Assembly (NCBI RefSeq): GCF_954871325.1
Contig: NC_088779.1
Span: 9,860,846 to 9,924,845, forward strand
Length of the DNA: 64,000 bases
Direction: 5' to 3'
Source of the DNA: Gordionus sp. m RMFG-2023
Taxonomy: Eukaryota > Nematomorpha > Gordioida > Chordodea > Parachordodidae
This document shows positions 30,301 through 37,496 of the stretch, piece by piece. The number at the start of each line of letters is the position of its first letter. Position 1 is the stretch's first letter. The notes under the pieces are model-generated. The model made no database searches. It was not told the origin of the DNA and saw only the letters and a program-made list of their open reading frames with translations. Made by a program: the position numbers and the translations under genes.

Positions 30301-33300
30301 TTTAGATAAGTAAAAGTAAAATTAATATATCGTAATAATATTTTAAATTTTTAAAAATTTATGTATTTTTAAAAATAAGTTATTGTAAAAATTTTTTTTA
30401 AAATTCTCATTTTCCCACTTAAACTTACTAATTCAATTCATAACTTTGACGTTAGCCTTCATTAAAGTTTAAAAACTTTTATTATTAAAAAAAAAATTTT
30501 TTAAATTTATATCAAAAATATTTTTTAAAAAATTTACATCAAAAATGTTCTTTACAATAATTATGGAAAGTTATTTAACTATATAAGAAAGTTTTTTCAC
30601 ATTATGGAAATGTGTTACAACAAATCATATTATTACTGTAATCTGTGATGATGAAATGCTACTATTGTAACTCAGGAATTGGGAAAAACAATAGAGTAAT
30701 AATTTCATTGATTTTTTCTTGTTAAATTCTTGCCTCTTACATGCCTCATATATTGTTAAAATAACTTCGCTATTTTTAAAACAAATTATAGTATATATCC
30801 ATTTCAATTCATTTGCTATTTTAATAATCTGGCGAATGTCATAAATTTTATATAAGTGGCGATACTAGCGATTGTATAATCAATTTGTTCTAAAAATGAG
30901 AAAATTTCATGTAATAGATATCCGTTCATGTAAGATATTTAAATAAAAAGTGAAACTCTTAATAATAAAATTTAAAAAGTAATTTAAATTAATTGTTTAT
31001 AAATTTTAAACCTAAACGAAACTATGGCTTAAATTCTTGCTTAATTGTACAAAAATTCTTTATTTTAAGATTAAAATATTTTGATGTCATAAGGTAATGC
31101 TCTCCTCTGTAAGAGCACATCCTTTCATCTATTGTTGTTTAATTTTGATATGGATGCTAGCTATCTATTTCAAACATTGAATTTATAATTTAATAATCCT
31201 TGACTGAATTCTCTTTGCTTTTTGGAAAACAGGTAAAATCAGATTTTCATCCATGTTGAAGTTATATACTTCCATGCAAATCAAATCCAACATATTTTCG
31301 ATAAATTTTTTACCTAGTTAATTTCTTCCGACGATAACATTCTCAGTTATCGGTACTTTGGTATTAAAAATGTTGGAATTTCAGGGAGCATATTTTTTTA
31401 ATGTTCACAATGATAGTAAATAACAAATAAAAGTTGCAAATTTTTTATCCCAACCTACCCGCCCAACCATAATTTAAATGTTCTTTTTAACCCACCCACC
31501 CGTTTTTTAAAAATTTTATCTGCTCGCCCACCATCCCACTTAAATAGACGGGTGTAGGCGGACGTAAAAATCCGCCTAATGCAGACCTCTGGTTGTGACT
31601 TGAGTAAAAGATGAGAAAAATGAAATTATTTTATATGATGAATAAAGAAATGAAATTGTAACAGACCAAAAAAAAATTTTTTTAAATAATTTTGGAATAT
31701 TTTAAAAATTTATTTTCGAAGGAGTTATTAAAAAATATTTCATTTTTTGGAGAGTTTTAAAGATATATAAGAAAAATTGAGTAATAAATTTTGGGAAGAA
31801 ATGAAAAGTATGATTGATACAATGTTTGATGTTAAAAAATGGGTTAGTTTTGAAAAAATGTAGAATATGTAATATTGTCTAAAAGGTTAAGTATTCTTGG
31901 AGTTTAGAGAAATGAATTTATTGCTTTTGTTACTAAAAATAATGTGAGGATTAAGTGTGTTTAAAAAATATATGCATGTAATAAGAAAATTATGATAGGA
32001 ATATTAAGTTCTTAAAATGTTAGTTTATAAAAAATGTATAATATATATGTTAAATTATTTGAAAAGTTGAATGTTATTAAACTATATATAAATGAATTCA
32101 TTCTGCCAATTTATAAAGGGATATTGAAAGGGCCCTTAGTACTCCTGTCAATCTGAGATTTGGTTGATTTTAGAATGGTTTTATGATAAATAAGAAAGGT
32201 TGTCCAGATATGTTTTTTGGTATATGATTTTGTTTGGTAGGTGATGGGTTTTGGAGCACCTGTTTAGTTTGTTTGAATCTTGCATATATTTTCAGTTGAA
32301 ATGATTTGGTTCTATTAAAATTTTGCAAGAATTGCATAATATTGGTAATGGCAGGAATTAAAATGGTAATGATTATAATAATGTGAATCACATATAGTAA
32401 TTAAAAAATTGGACATTTTCAATACATTGTAAATCAAAATTAGTTTTCATGATTGCAATAGATAAAAGGGGCATAGAGATCTATCTTTAAATGGTAAGTA
32501 GCAAAAACTGGGGACGAGAACCCTCCTTCTAAAAAAATGGGTTTGGGTTTATTTGGGTTTAGGTTCAATGAAATCTCTGAACCCAGTTCAGGTTCAGGTG
32601 TGTTCAGGGTTCGGAGACCAGAAAAATTATGACTTATTAAAATTAGTTAAAATAACAAAAACATCATTTTTTAAAAAATTATTTTAATTAGTATTATCAT
32701 AAAAATAATTTATCATCACAATTGTAATACTACATTATAATTTAAAAAATTACTAAATATAACAAAAATAATTACATGGAAAATGATCAAAAAATGTTTT
32801 TTAATTTATATATAAATTTTTTAAAATTTAAAAAAAAAGCTTGAACCCTGAACCCTAAATATTAAAAAAAGGTTTGGGCTTAGGTTTGGCTTCAGTAATA
32901 TTGAGGGTTCAGGAGGGTTCGGGTTCTTGCCCCTGGCAAAAACGAAATTGAAATTTTTGAATAAATAATTAATAAATTGTAATAAAAATTTTAATTTAAT
33001 AGAAAAATCATGTTTTTATTAATAAAAACCATGTTTATAAATATTAGAAAATATATATTTTATGAAAAATGGGCATTAAAAAAAACCTTAAAATTTAAAA
33101 ATAAATAAATTTATCCTAATATTGGCACATTATATAGGTTAATGATGCTTACTACCTTAAGGTACTACCTATCAAATTTGAATTTTGTTTATTTTTCATT
33201 TGGATAGGCACTACCAAATATTTTTATAATATATATTTGAAAAATCGTGATTTTTGGAAAGCCTCTATGGCTAAGTAAGCAAGAGCTTCACTTACTCATC

Positions 33301-34698
33301 CCATGGTCGCGGGTTCGAATCCCAAGAATGATCATGTTTTTTTCTTAATCTAACTTGGTGGTTCCATCCTTTGGGGGATGATATATAGAAGGTTGGACTC
33401 GACCACATGATTCTGTTATAATATATTAAATAATAAGGGTTTTATTACTTTTTAATAAATTTTGGTCGGTATTTAGCAAATTAGGTTGTTATTAAGAATA
33501 TTTCCATTCATTCACTTGGTAGTAAGCGTCATTAACCCATTATATATGTTTGAAAATTAAAAAAAATAAAGAAAAACAAATATAAAAGGTGCAGTAAAAT
33601 TTTGATTTGATTCAATTTAGGGTATTCATTATATGCCAAATTGAAACACCCTGTTAGATCAGATGGGGAGGGGAGTGTATATTTGACCTACCATTTAAGA
33701 ATGATATTTCAAGTGGTTTGTCATATTCAACTATATGTATTTGTTACTGATTATAAAAAATGAAGTCAATAATAAAAAAATTATGAAAGTATTGATCCCT
33801 TTTTAGAATTTTTATTAGCATCATTTTAAACATTTTATATCATTAAAAAGTCAAAAATAATCATACTTTTGTTTGTTTTTGGACATTTTCTTCAACTTTT
33901 AAGAGTGATAATTGTGTGGTATTGTAAATTTCAAATATTTCATCAATTTTCAATGCTTGATTAACAGCCTTTAATTTGAAGTGTTAACAAAATTATAGTA
34001 TTAATATACTTCAAATAATTTTTTAGGATTTGTATTATGAAAAAATGTTCTAGATAGATCTTGAGTCAACATAAGTATAGGATTTGATACCTATATTATA
34101 ATTTATTAATTTTTATATAAATGATTAGGTAAACTTGAATGTTTAATTGATTGCATATATTTTGAATGTCTCTAGATTTTGTTGATATAACATTTTCTAA
34201 TTAAAATTATATATATTCAAATTTTTAATAAAAAAAAACTTTGATTGGTTGAATAAATTTTGTGTGTAATACTGCCATTAATGTTGAAAATTTTTTGTAT
34301 GATAATTTTTTTCCCATATAAGTCTTGTCTATAGCCTTTAATATAATCATTTTTTAAATGAATCACTATTTCACCAGATCTAAATCATAAATAATTATTT
34401 ATAATAAATATATAGATAAGATTATAAACTTTTTTCCTTCTTTGATAAACTCTTTAACCGAAGATGCTCTTGATGTATGGGTGGCCTTACCACCTAATAT
34501 TAACATAATGGCAGCCATAATAGCACTTTTACCACCTTTAAATAATTGATAAAAAGATATTAGAATAATTATTTCACTTCCATTCGGACCACTTAGAAAA
34601 TTTATTTTTTCATTAAAATTTATTTCAAAGTAGTCATGGCACATAAAGTTTTTCAAACATAAATACAAAATACGCCCATTGATAATTTGGCTATGACT
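397..34698 (-). CDS. SMC6: SMC6, structural maintenance of chromosomes protein 6 (24 exons, 5' end missing)
   Basis: ATPase core subunit of the nuclear SMC5/6 complex, which acts in recombination repair and chromosome segregation. Exons, 5' to 3': 34578-34698, 34430-34535, 34240-34379, 34135-34196, 34010-34090, 33867-33968, 27865-28002, 27450-27530, 24693-24839, 22211-22299, 20405-20620, 18342-18520, 15029-15204, 13538-13621, 11372-11464, 10334-10452, 9209-9368, 8267-8539, 7033-7170, 5693-5863, 3030-3188, 2325-2474, 773-870, 397-457. All splice phases agree and the join gives about 1,047 residues, normal for the family. Seen directly: Walker A GPNGSGKSA split by an intron, LTQD Q-loop, a GPIG hinge entry, LSGGERS signature, IDEFDVFM Walker B, LVNRE D-loop, ILTP switch and a TGA stop at 397-399. 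Exon ends were set by eye with GT/AG and homology. The exon 5693-5863 needs a GC donor. The start codon exon upstream of 34698 was not found. Most individual exons would be missed by simple ORF scanning. Confidence 0.93.
871..2324 (-). other. SMC6 intron with a GTAAC-rich MITE-like block
   Basis: Besides the hinge-like block, the interval about 1490-1942 holds GTAATG/GTTACT motifs and ends in AAAAGTAACGTTTACAGCA. The same GTAAACGTTAC terminus recurs near 60399 and a related block lies at 5400-5470. This suggests a small non-autonomous DNA element family. No target duplication was found. Confidence 0.35.
955..1178 (-). pseudogene. Hinge-like stray exon inside a late SMC6 intron
   Basis: A clean exon-like block (AG acceptor just above 1178, GT donor at 954) encodes 74 codons beginning VALNQNDYYFLKLL. 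This resembles the SMC6 hinge exon at 15029-15204 (ICDNQNDYYILKKL), and the DNA is also similar over that stretch. It lies between the Walker B and D-loop exons, which join perfectly without it. Its 224-bp length would break the frame if included. It may be a diverged duplicate of the SMC6 hinge, a relic of an SMC5 hinge, or a poison exon. The homology rests on a short match. Confidence 0.35.
3189..5692 (-). other. SMC6 intron, AT-rich
   Basis: No coding sequence was recognised. A short GTAACG-rich patch at 5400-5470 resembles parts of the repeat near 1490-1942 and 60390-61070. Confidence 0.4.
5693..9368 (-). other. SMC6: SMC6 coiled coil 2 exons
   Basis: Exons 9209-9368, 8267-8539, 7033-7170 and 5693-5863 encode lysine/glutamate-rich coiled coil, for example IGKIEEKMKSLHTEKGQIN, ELESLNTEIDNCDVALKNS and KRLFLQEIQKLNTSITEK. 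The 5693-5863 exon includes KNKEEIIKDISDTELEIGRL, resembling the end of the family's second coiled coil. No GT is available at its 3' end. A GC donor at 5692-5691 keeps the frame with the next exon, whereas the only nearby GT (inside the exon) would shift it. Confidence 0.82.
6458..6612. repeat. Foldback (hairpin) element in an SMC6 intron
   Basis: Two arms of about 70 bp face each other around a short loop near 6540. The left arm begins CTAAAAATTGGGAATCTC and the right arm ends GAGATTCCCAATTTTTAG. The arms stay similar through GTAAATTTGA and TCAAATTTAC. This is a snapback MITE-like structure. Confidence 0.75.
10334..15204 (-). other. SMC6: SMC6 hinge exons
   Basis: Four exons carry the hinge. 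15029-15204 encodes LYINVKNGNASLAMETCLKR and ICDNQNDYYILKKL. 13538-13621 encodes YRNAYNFTDLIDIQDVDIF. 11372-11464 encodes LESILFWGDTEDVAIVFSDD. 10334-10452 encodes AYAFNGDYYQYRDNN. They match, in order, the family pattern of hinge half 1, the linker leading to LID, the 'IE.VLLI' strand and the 'DGD.V' loop. The hinge mediates dimerisation with SMC5. All phases agree. Confidence 0.88.
11465..13537. repeat. SMC6 intron holding an inverted repeat pair and a hAT MITE
   Basis: About 11625-11735 and 12740-12850 carry inverted copies of one sequence (AACAATGCCACCAAATACTT against its complement). A third copy lies at about 22600-22725, associated with GGGTGTCCTRGT. Termini GGGTGTCCTGGTTCA near 11728 and TTGAACCAGGACACACC near 13095 face each other. 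A MITE with ends like TAGTCTTGTTAAACG ... CCGTTTAACAACA occupies about 12853-13072. The whole looks like nested non-autonomous DNA transposons. Confidence 0.5.
17650..17800 (+). repeat. Diverged tRNA-derived SINE copy
   Basis: The block with TGGTTTGAATCTAGTAAGGA followed by GTGGTTG and GGGGTATGATATATAGTAGA aligns in order with the B-box and tail of the better SINE copy at 33255-33425. It is heavily mutated and sits in the SMC6 intron 15205-18341, which otherwise shows nothing coding. Confidence 0.4.
18643..18833. repeat. hAT-type MITE (TTGTTAAAAAGCCCG family)
   Basis: Ends TAGGGTTGTTAAAAAGCCCGA and TCGGGCTTGTTAATACCCTA are inverted repeats. The inner body has AAAGGTTTGGATCTC and TTTTGGCTAAAAT. 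Related copies lie at about 12853-13072, 54939-55150 and 62840-63040. No convincing target duplication was seen. Confidence 0.55.
19845..20174. mobile_element. GGGCC-rich hAT MITE with perfect 8-bp TSD
   Basis: The element begins TAGTGATCTGC and ends GCAGATCTCTA (inverted), flanked by ATTGACAC at 19837-19844 and 20175-20182. An 8-bp target duplication with TAG...CTA ends is the hAT signature. The body alternates GCCCAGCCCGGCCCG-type blocks with AT-rich spacers. It carries no coding capacity and is inserted in an SMC6 intron. Confidence 0.8.
20621..22210. other. SMC6 intron, no recognisable content
   Basis: AT-rich sequence without open coding exons, RNA genes or clear repeats on either strand by eye. 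Confidence 0.5.
23160..24010 (+). mobile_element. Ty3/Gypsy-type retroelement fossil (integrase portion)
   Basis: This relic lies inside the SMC6 intron 22300-24692. It shows the zinc-binding region (CLQHAGHQGRDKM) and, downstream, the integrase core hallmark (SDGDPAF ... PYHPSSNGQA), both on the plus strand. Order and motifs match the 3' half of pol in Ty3/Gypsy (Metaviridae) LTR elements. It is broken in several places. Flanking LTRs and the protease, RT and RNase H parts were not recognised, so it looks like an old truncated copy. Confidence 0.75.
25690..27135. mobile_element. Nested GGGCC-family MITEs
   Basis: An outer pair of inverted ends (GAGACCTGCAAGCCC at 25690 and GGTACCTTTGCAGGTCT ending near 27130) encloses an inner pair (TAGAGATCTGCAAAG at 25916 and TTTTGCAGACCTTA ending near 26948). 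Both have GGGCYGGGCC-rich subterminal blocks and AT-rich interiors. This looks like one member inserted in another. Target duplications are not clear. Confidence 0.5.
28575..28830. repeat. Degenerate GCGAATGCATTAT satellite
   Basis: About a dozen imperfect units of roughly 17-20 bp built on ATTATAGCGAATGCATT lie in tandem, with variants such as ATTATCGCAAATTTATTATA and GCGATCGCGCGATTGCC. The 97-codon open frame over this block (28671-28964) is a by-product of the repeat. Confidence 0.7.
29479..30638. mobile_element. Mariner/Tc1-like MITE with long terminal inverted repeats
   Basis: Left end CAGTAAAAATATGATTTGTT and right end AACAAATCATATTATTACTG are inverted copies, and the match continues for about 85 bp (AACACATTTCCATAATGTG against CACATTATGGAAATGTGTT). 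Each end is flanked by TA, the mariner/Tc1 target. No transposase frame is visible in the AT-rich interior, so it is non-autonomous. Confidence 0.8.
32509..32935. mobile_element. GGGTT-rich hAT MITE with perfect 8-bp TSD
   Basis: GCAAAAAC is duplicated at 32501-32508 and 32936-32943. The ends are TGGGGACGAGAACCC and GGGTTCTTGCCCCTG, inverted repeats of hAT style. Subterminal blocks consist of GGGTTTGGGTTT, GGGTTTAGGTTC and GAACCCTGAACCCTAAA. Non-coding. Confidence 0.8.
33255..33425 (+). repeat. tRNA-derived SINE
   Basis: A box-like TGGCTAAGTAAGC (33268-33280) and a perfect B box GGTTCGAATCC (33312-33322) are about 31 bp apart, as in a tRNA gene. The T-stem is only partly paired (GGG:CCC pairs, outer pairs mismatched), so it is not a working tRNA. 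A non-tRNA tail follows (GGTGGTTCCATCC, GGGGGATGATATATAG, GGTTGGACTCGACC). A diverged copy with the same tail lies at 17650-17800. Confidence 0.7.
33867..34698 (-). other. SMC6: SMC6 N-terminal head: six exons with five mini-introns
   Basis: The first exon seen reads INGRILYLCLKNFMCH, the typical SMC6 opening (LKNFMCH). The Walker A loop is interrupted after GPNG by a 42-bp intron that happens to be open in frame, so a naive reading gives an insert in the P-loop. Then follow GGKATHTSRASSVKEFIKEG, the YGKKIII strand, VSNPILMLTQDLS (Q-loop) and the first helices of coiled coil 1. Introns are 34536-34577, 34380-34429, 34197-34239, 34091-34134 and 33969-34009, all 41-50 bp. An AG acceptor directly precedes position 34698 and an in-frame stop lies just beyond it, so at least one more upstream exon must supply the start. 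Confidence 0.9.
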
Positions 34699-34889
34699 CT
34701 AAATTATATAAAATATAGGATTAGTATTCATAACAAACCGTATCCATATGTAATCCTAGACATTTAAAACTTTTGAATTTAAGAGAGAAAATAGGTATAA
34801 TATATGATCATAACCTCTGAATTCAAGAGAGAATATAAAAATAAATTCTTATCTTCTTATCTTGCACGTTGGTCATAGACCTGCCCAAA

Positions 34890-35058
34890 ATGAGCGAACG
34901 TGAATTATATGAGGCCTATCCTTCATATAATTTAGCCGATTTTGTCTCAGGATACCGACAAACCTATTACCCAGAAAATAATTTATGAGTGGAACTAAAC
35001 CCTCTACCAATAAAGTAGCAAATTTAAAATTAGCAAGAAGTAGAAATATAAGTAAGTT
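34890..35058 (+). other. Unassigned coding-like stretch upstream of SMC6
   Basis: On the plus strand a start codon at 34890 opens a short frame beginning MSERELYEAYPSYNLADF that stops near 34988. An overlapping start near 34983 gives MSGTKPSTNKVANLKLARSR, ending at a strong GTAAGT donor. Composition is less AT-biased than the surroundings. It could be the first exon of a divergently transcribed gene or an SMC6 5' region read on the wrong strand. No family was recognised. Confidence 0.2.
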
Positions 35059-35299
35059 ATAATGAGAAGTAGGATAAAAATAGAAAGTCATTTTAAAAAA
35101 AAAGAAATCTTCCAAAAACAATGGTCTAAAATATTAATTTAATTTAAATATTTAAATAAGGGACATTAAAGGGGCCATTATCAATTTACTAAATAACCAA
35201 ATTCAACTCCATATCTTTAAGAATTAACTTATATCCTGTATAATATAGTTTAATTTAATCATAAATAATTAAAAGAACAATTTAATTACTTTAAAATAG

Positions 35300-37400
35300 A
35301 GGCTTGAACTCTAAGTTATTAGTTCCAATATTGATATAGATTTCTTTGGGAAACTCCTTTACAATAAATATAAGTGTTCAGCATGTATTCTTCATATGTT
35401 CATATATAAGTCTCAAAATATTTTTGAAAACTTTCCGGTCAATCGAAGCTCTCTTTAAAAAATCCCAATATTAATTTAATTCAGTCAAGGACCTTAAAAT
35501 TCTCCCAAACCAACTGCCTTTATGGAATAAAAAAGGTTTAAGAGCAATGTCTTCTGGGGATTGATCTATAAGTGCCTGATGAATTAAATTATTCGAGGGG
35601 TGTCTCAAATATGGCCCACCAACTCAATTTTCCTCTATTCTATTGTTTTATGAATAGGAAGAATATCGCAACTCGCTCATAATATATAATTAGTAGTGTT
35701 TCGCGGATAAAAGGTCCTAGTTAAATATCTTAAACATTTGTTTATAAAAACTTGCATCTTGTTATTATCAGATATATTATCGTTCCACGTTTACATACCA
35801 TAGTATAAGGAAGCTAATATTAAGACTTAAGAGTCTTATCTTTAAAGGAATAGATATTTGCCTAGATGACCAAATCTTCATCAAGGACCTGTACTTTACC
35901 CTAGTTTTATTCAATTTAAAGTGTTGATCTTTCTTTGTACTACCTTTCTTATCCAATAAGACCCCTAAATATTTTAGAATATCCACTTCTGTAATCGTAT
36001 TACCATTAATATTTAGGGTCACCTGTGAAGAAGTATAAAATGATGTCATCATTTTCGTCTTTTCTTTATTTAATATCAGACCAAACCCGCCTCTACAACG
36101 ATACAGTTAATAACTGATTGGATGTCTGACACCGATTTACCTAAAAAGCATAAATCATCTGCGAAAGCGATAATATTTAAATTTCCTGAGGACCCCTGAG
36201 CCGAATGTAAATTTCTAACTTTTAAAATAATATAATTTGTAATAAAGTTAAATAAGAGAGGCGATAGAACACAACCTTGTTTCAAACCCTTCATTATCGA
36301 GATTTTAGGAGATTTGCGGCCAGCATGAATAATATGCATTGAATAATCTTTATAAATTAGTTCCAGCAAACTTACCAAAACAATCGGGGTACCTACCTCC
36401 TCTAATGTCCTCCAAAGTTTTGAGAGTATTATCGAATCAAAAGCTTTTTTAAAATCTAAAGTCACAATAATTAACTGACTCTTCCGAATTAACGCTCTAT
36501 CTAGTTAAATTTTTACTGATAGAATCGCTTCTAAAGTGTTTCGACCTTTCCTAAACGAGACCAATGAGTCTATAAAAAGTGGTTCAAGTAGCGGTCTTAG
36601 CCTATTTAATATAATATTTGCAAATATTTTACATACCATCGAATTTAGTGATATTCCTCTCCAATCTTCAAGAAATTTGGCATCTTTCGTTTTAGGGAAG
36701 TTAATTAAAGTGGCAGTGATCCAATCATTCGGACACACCCGTTTAAACCATACTCTGGATATAATAGGAAGAAGAATCTCTGCACATAGTCTAGAGTCAG
36801 TCTTCAGGTATTCACTATATAATAAATCTTGACCACAAGCTTTATGATTCTTCAGTTTCTTAATTATTCCAACTAGTTCAGCTTTAGTTGACTAAAGAAT
36901 CCTTGCATCATTTGAGGGGGATTGAAACGTAAATGAACTTTGTTGAAAATTTTTGGGGCTTATTTGTGGAAACTGACTATTCGAGGTATCGTTAATGGTT
37001 TGCGCCATTGATTATCTTTGTTGAACATTACTTAAACTAGTTTGTGGGGGCCAAATTTTCGAAGTAGTGGGGTGTTGATCTTTCAATATCAATAAACGTT
37101 TGGACTAGAGATGAACTATGTTGGGCCCTAGTTATGCTAACTTGTGGAGGCCAAATTTTCGATGTAGTAGGGTGTTGTTCAGTTAAATAAATAGGAGAAA
37201 TAGTTATAACTTCAGAATTAATTGTATTTTGATCAACTGAGCGAGCGTATCTTGAAAATTGTAAAAGATTGAAAATAGGATTAAAGCCATATGGAATATT
37301 GAAATAAGTTGACCCCGCTATCGAAATAATTTTACTTATCACAATGTCAATCATTTTATTTAGATTATCTGTTTATATTGTCGCTCAAATCTTGTCAATT
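35300..37400 (-). mobile_element. Dead LINE (non-LTR retrotransposon, RTE/CR1-like RT)
   Basis: Going 5' to 3' on the minus strand: a pre-RT motif KKLKNHKACGQDLLYSEYLK (near 36800-36880); RT fingers WRGISLNSMVCKIFANIIL and SFRKGRNTLEAIL (36505-36738); the palm with LDFKKAFDSI, LKQGCVLSPLLFN and the catalytic FADD (36076-36465); the thumb with LKYLGVLLDKKGS (35777-36052); and a C-terminal stretch with MQVFINKCLRYL and IELVGHILRHPS (about 35480-35776). The domains fall in different frames with stops between them, so it is inactive. No endonuclease domain is evident. The 5' part has a 100-bp tandem duplication around 37041-37180 (CCAAATTTTCGAAGTAGTGG). Confidence 0.85.
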
Positions 37401-37496
37401 TACGTAAAGGTTAAAGATTTTCTGTCTTTCTAATATTAATGTAGGTAAGATTCAAAAACAAACGAGTCATCATTTTCCGTTTATATGACTAATGTG

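Larger units (their letters stand above)
28003..33866 (-). other. Largest SMC6 intron (5.9 kb), repeat-filled
   Basis: Exons 33867-33968 and 27865-28002 join in frame with normal family spacing, so nothing in between is coding for SMC6. The intron holds a satellite, a mariner-like MITE, a hAT MITE, a SINE and a CCCACCCACCCG-rich patch (31440-31600) ending in GCAGACCTCT like the GGGCC family. A more complex stretch at 28140-28560 was not identified. Confidence 0.7.

Noticed and set aside
32520-32930. Interstitial telomere
   Set aside because: The GGGTTT-like arrays are enclosed by inverted ends and an 8-bp target duplication, so they belong to a MITE.
33262-33334. Functional tRNA gene
   Set aside because: The B box is perfect but the T-stem and acceptor stem do not pair well, and a shared non-tRNA tail marks it as a SINE.
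34536-34577. Natural 14-residue insertion in the SMC6 P-loop
   Set aside because: The segment begins GT and ends AG, and removing it restores the canonical GPNGSGKSA, so it is a mini-intron.
34873-35121. 82-codon minus-strand frame as an SMC6 N-terminal exon
   Set aside because: No donor in this frame connects in phase to the exon at 34698, and the sequence is hydrophobic and unlike SMC6.
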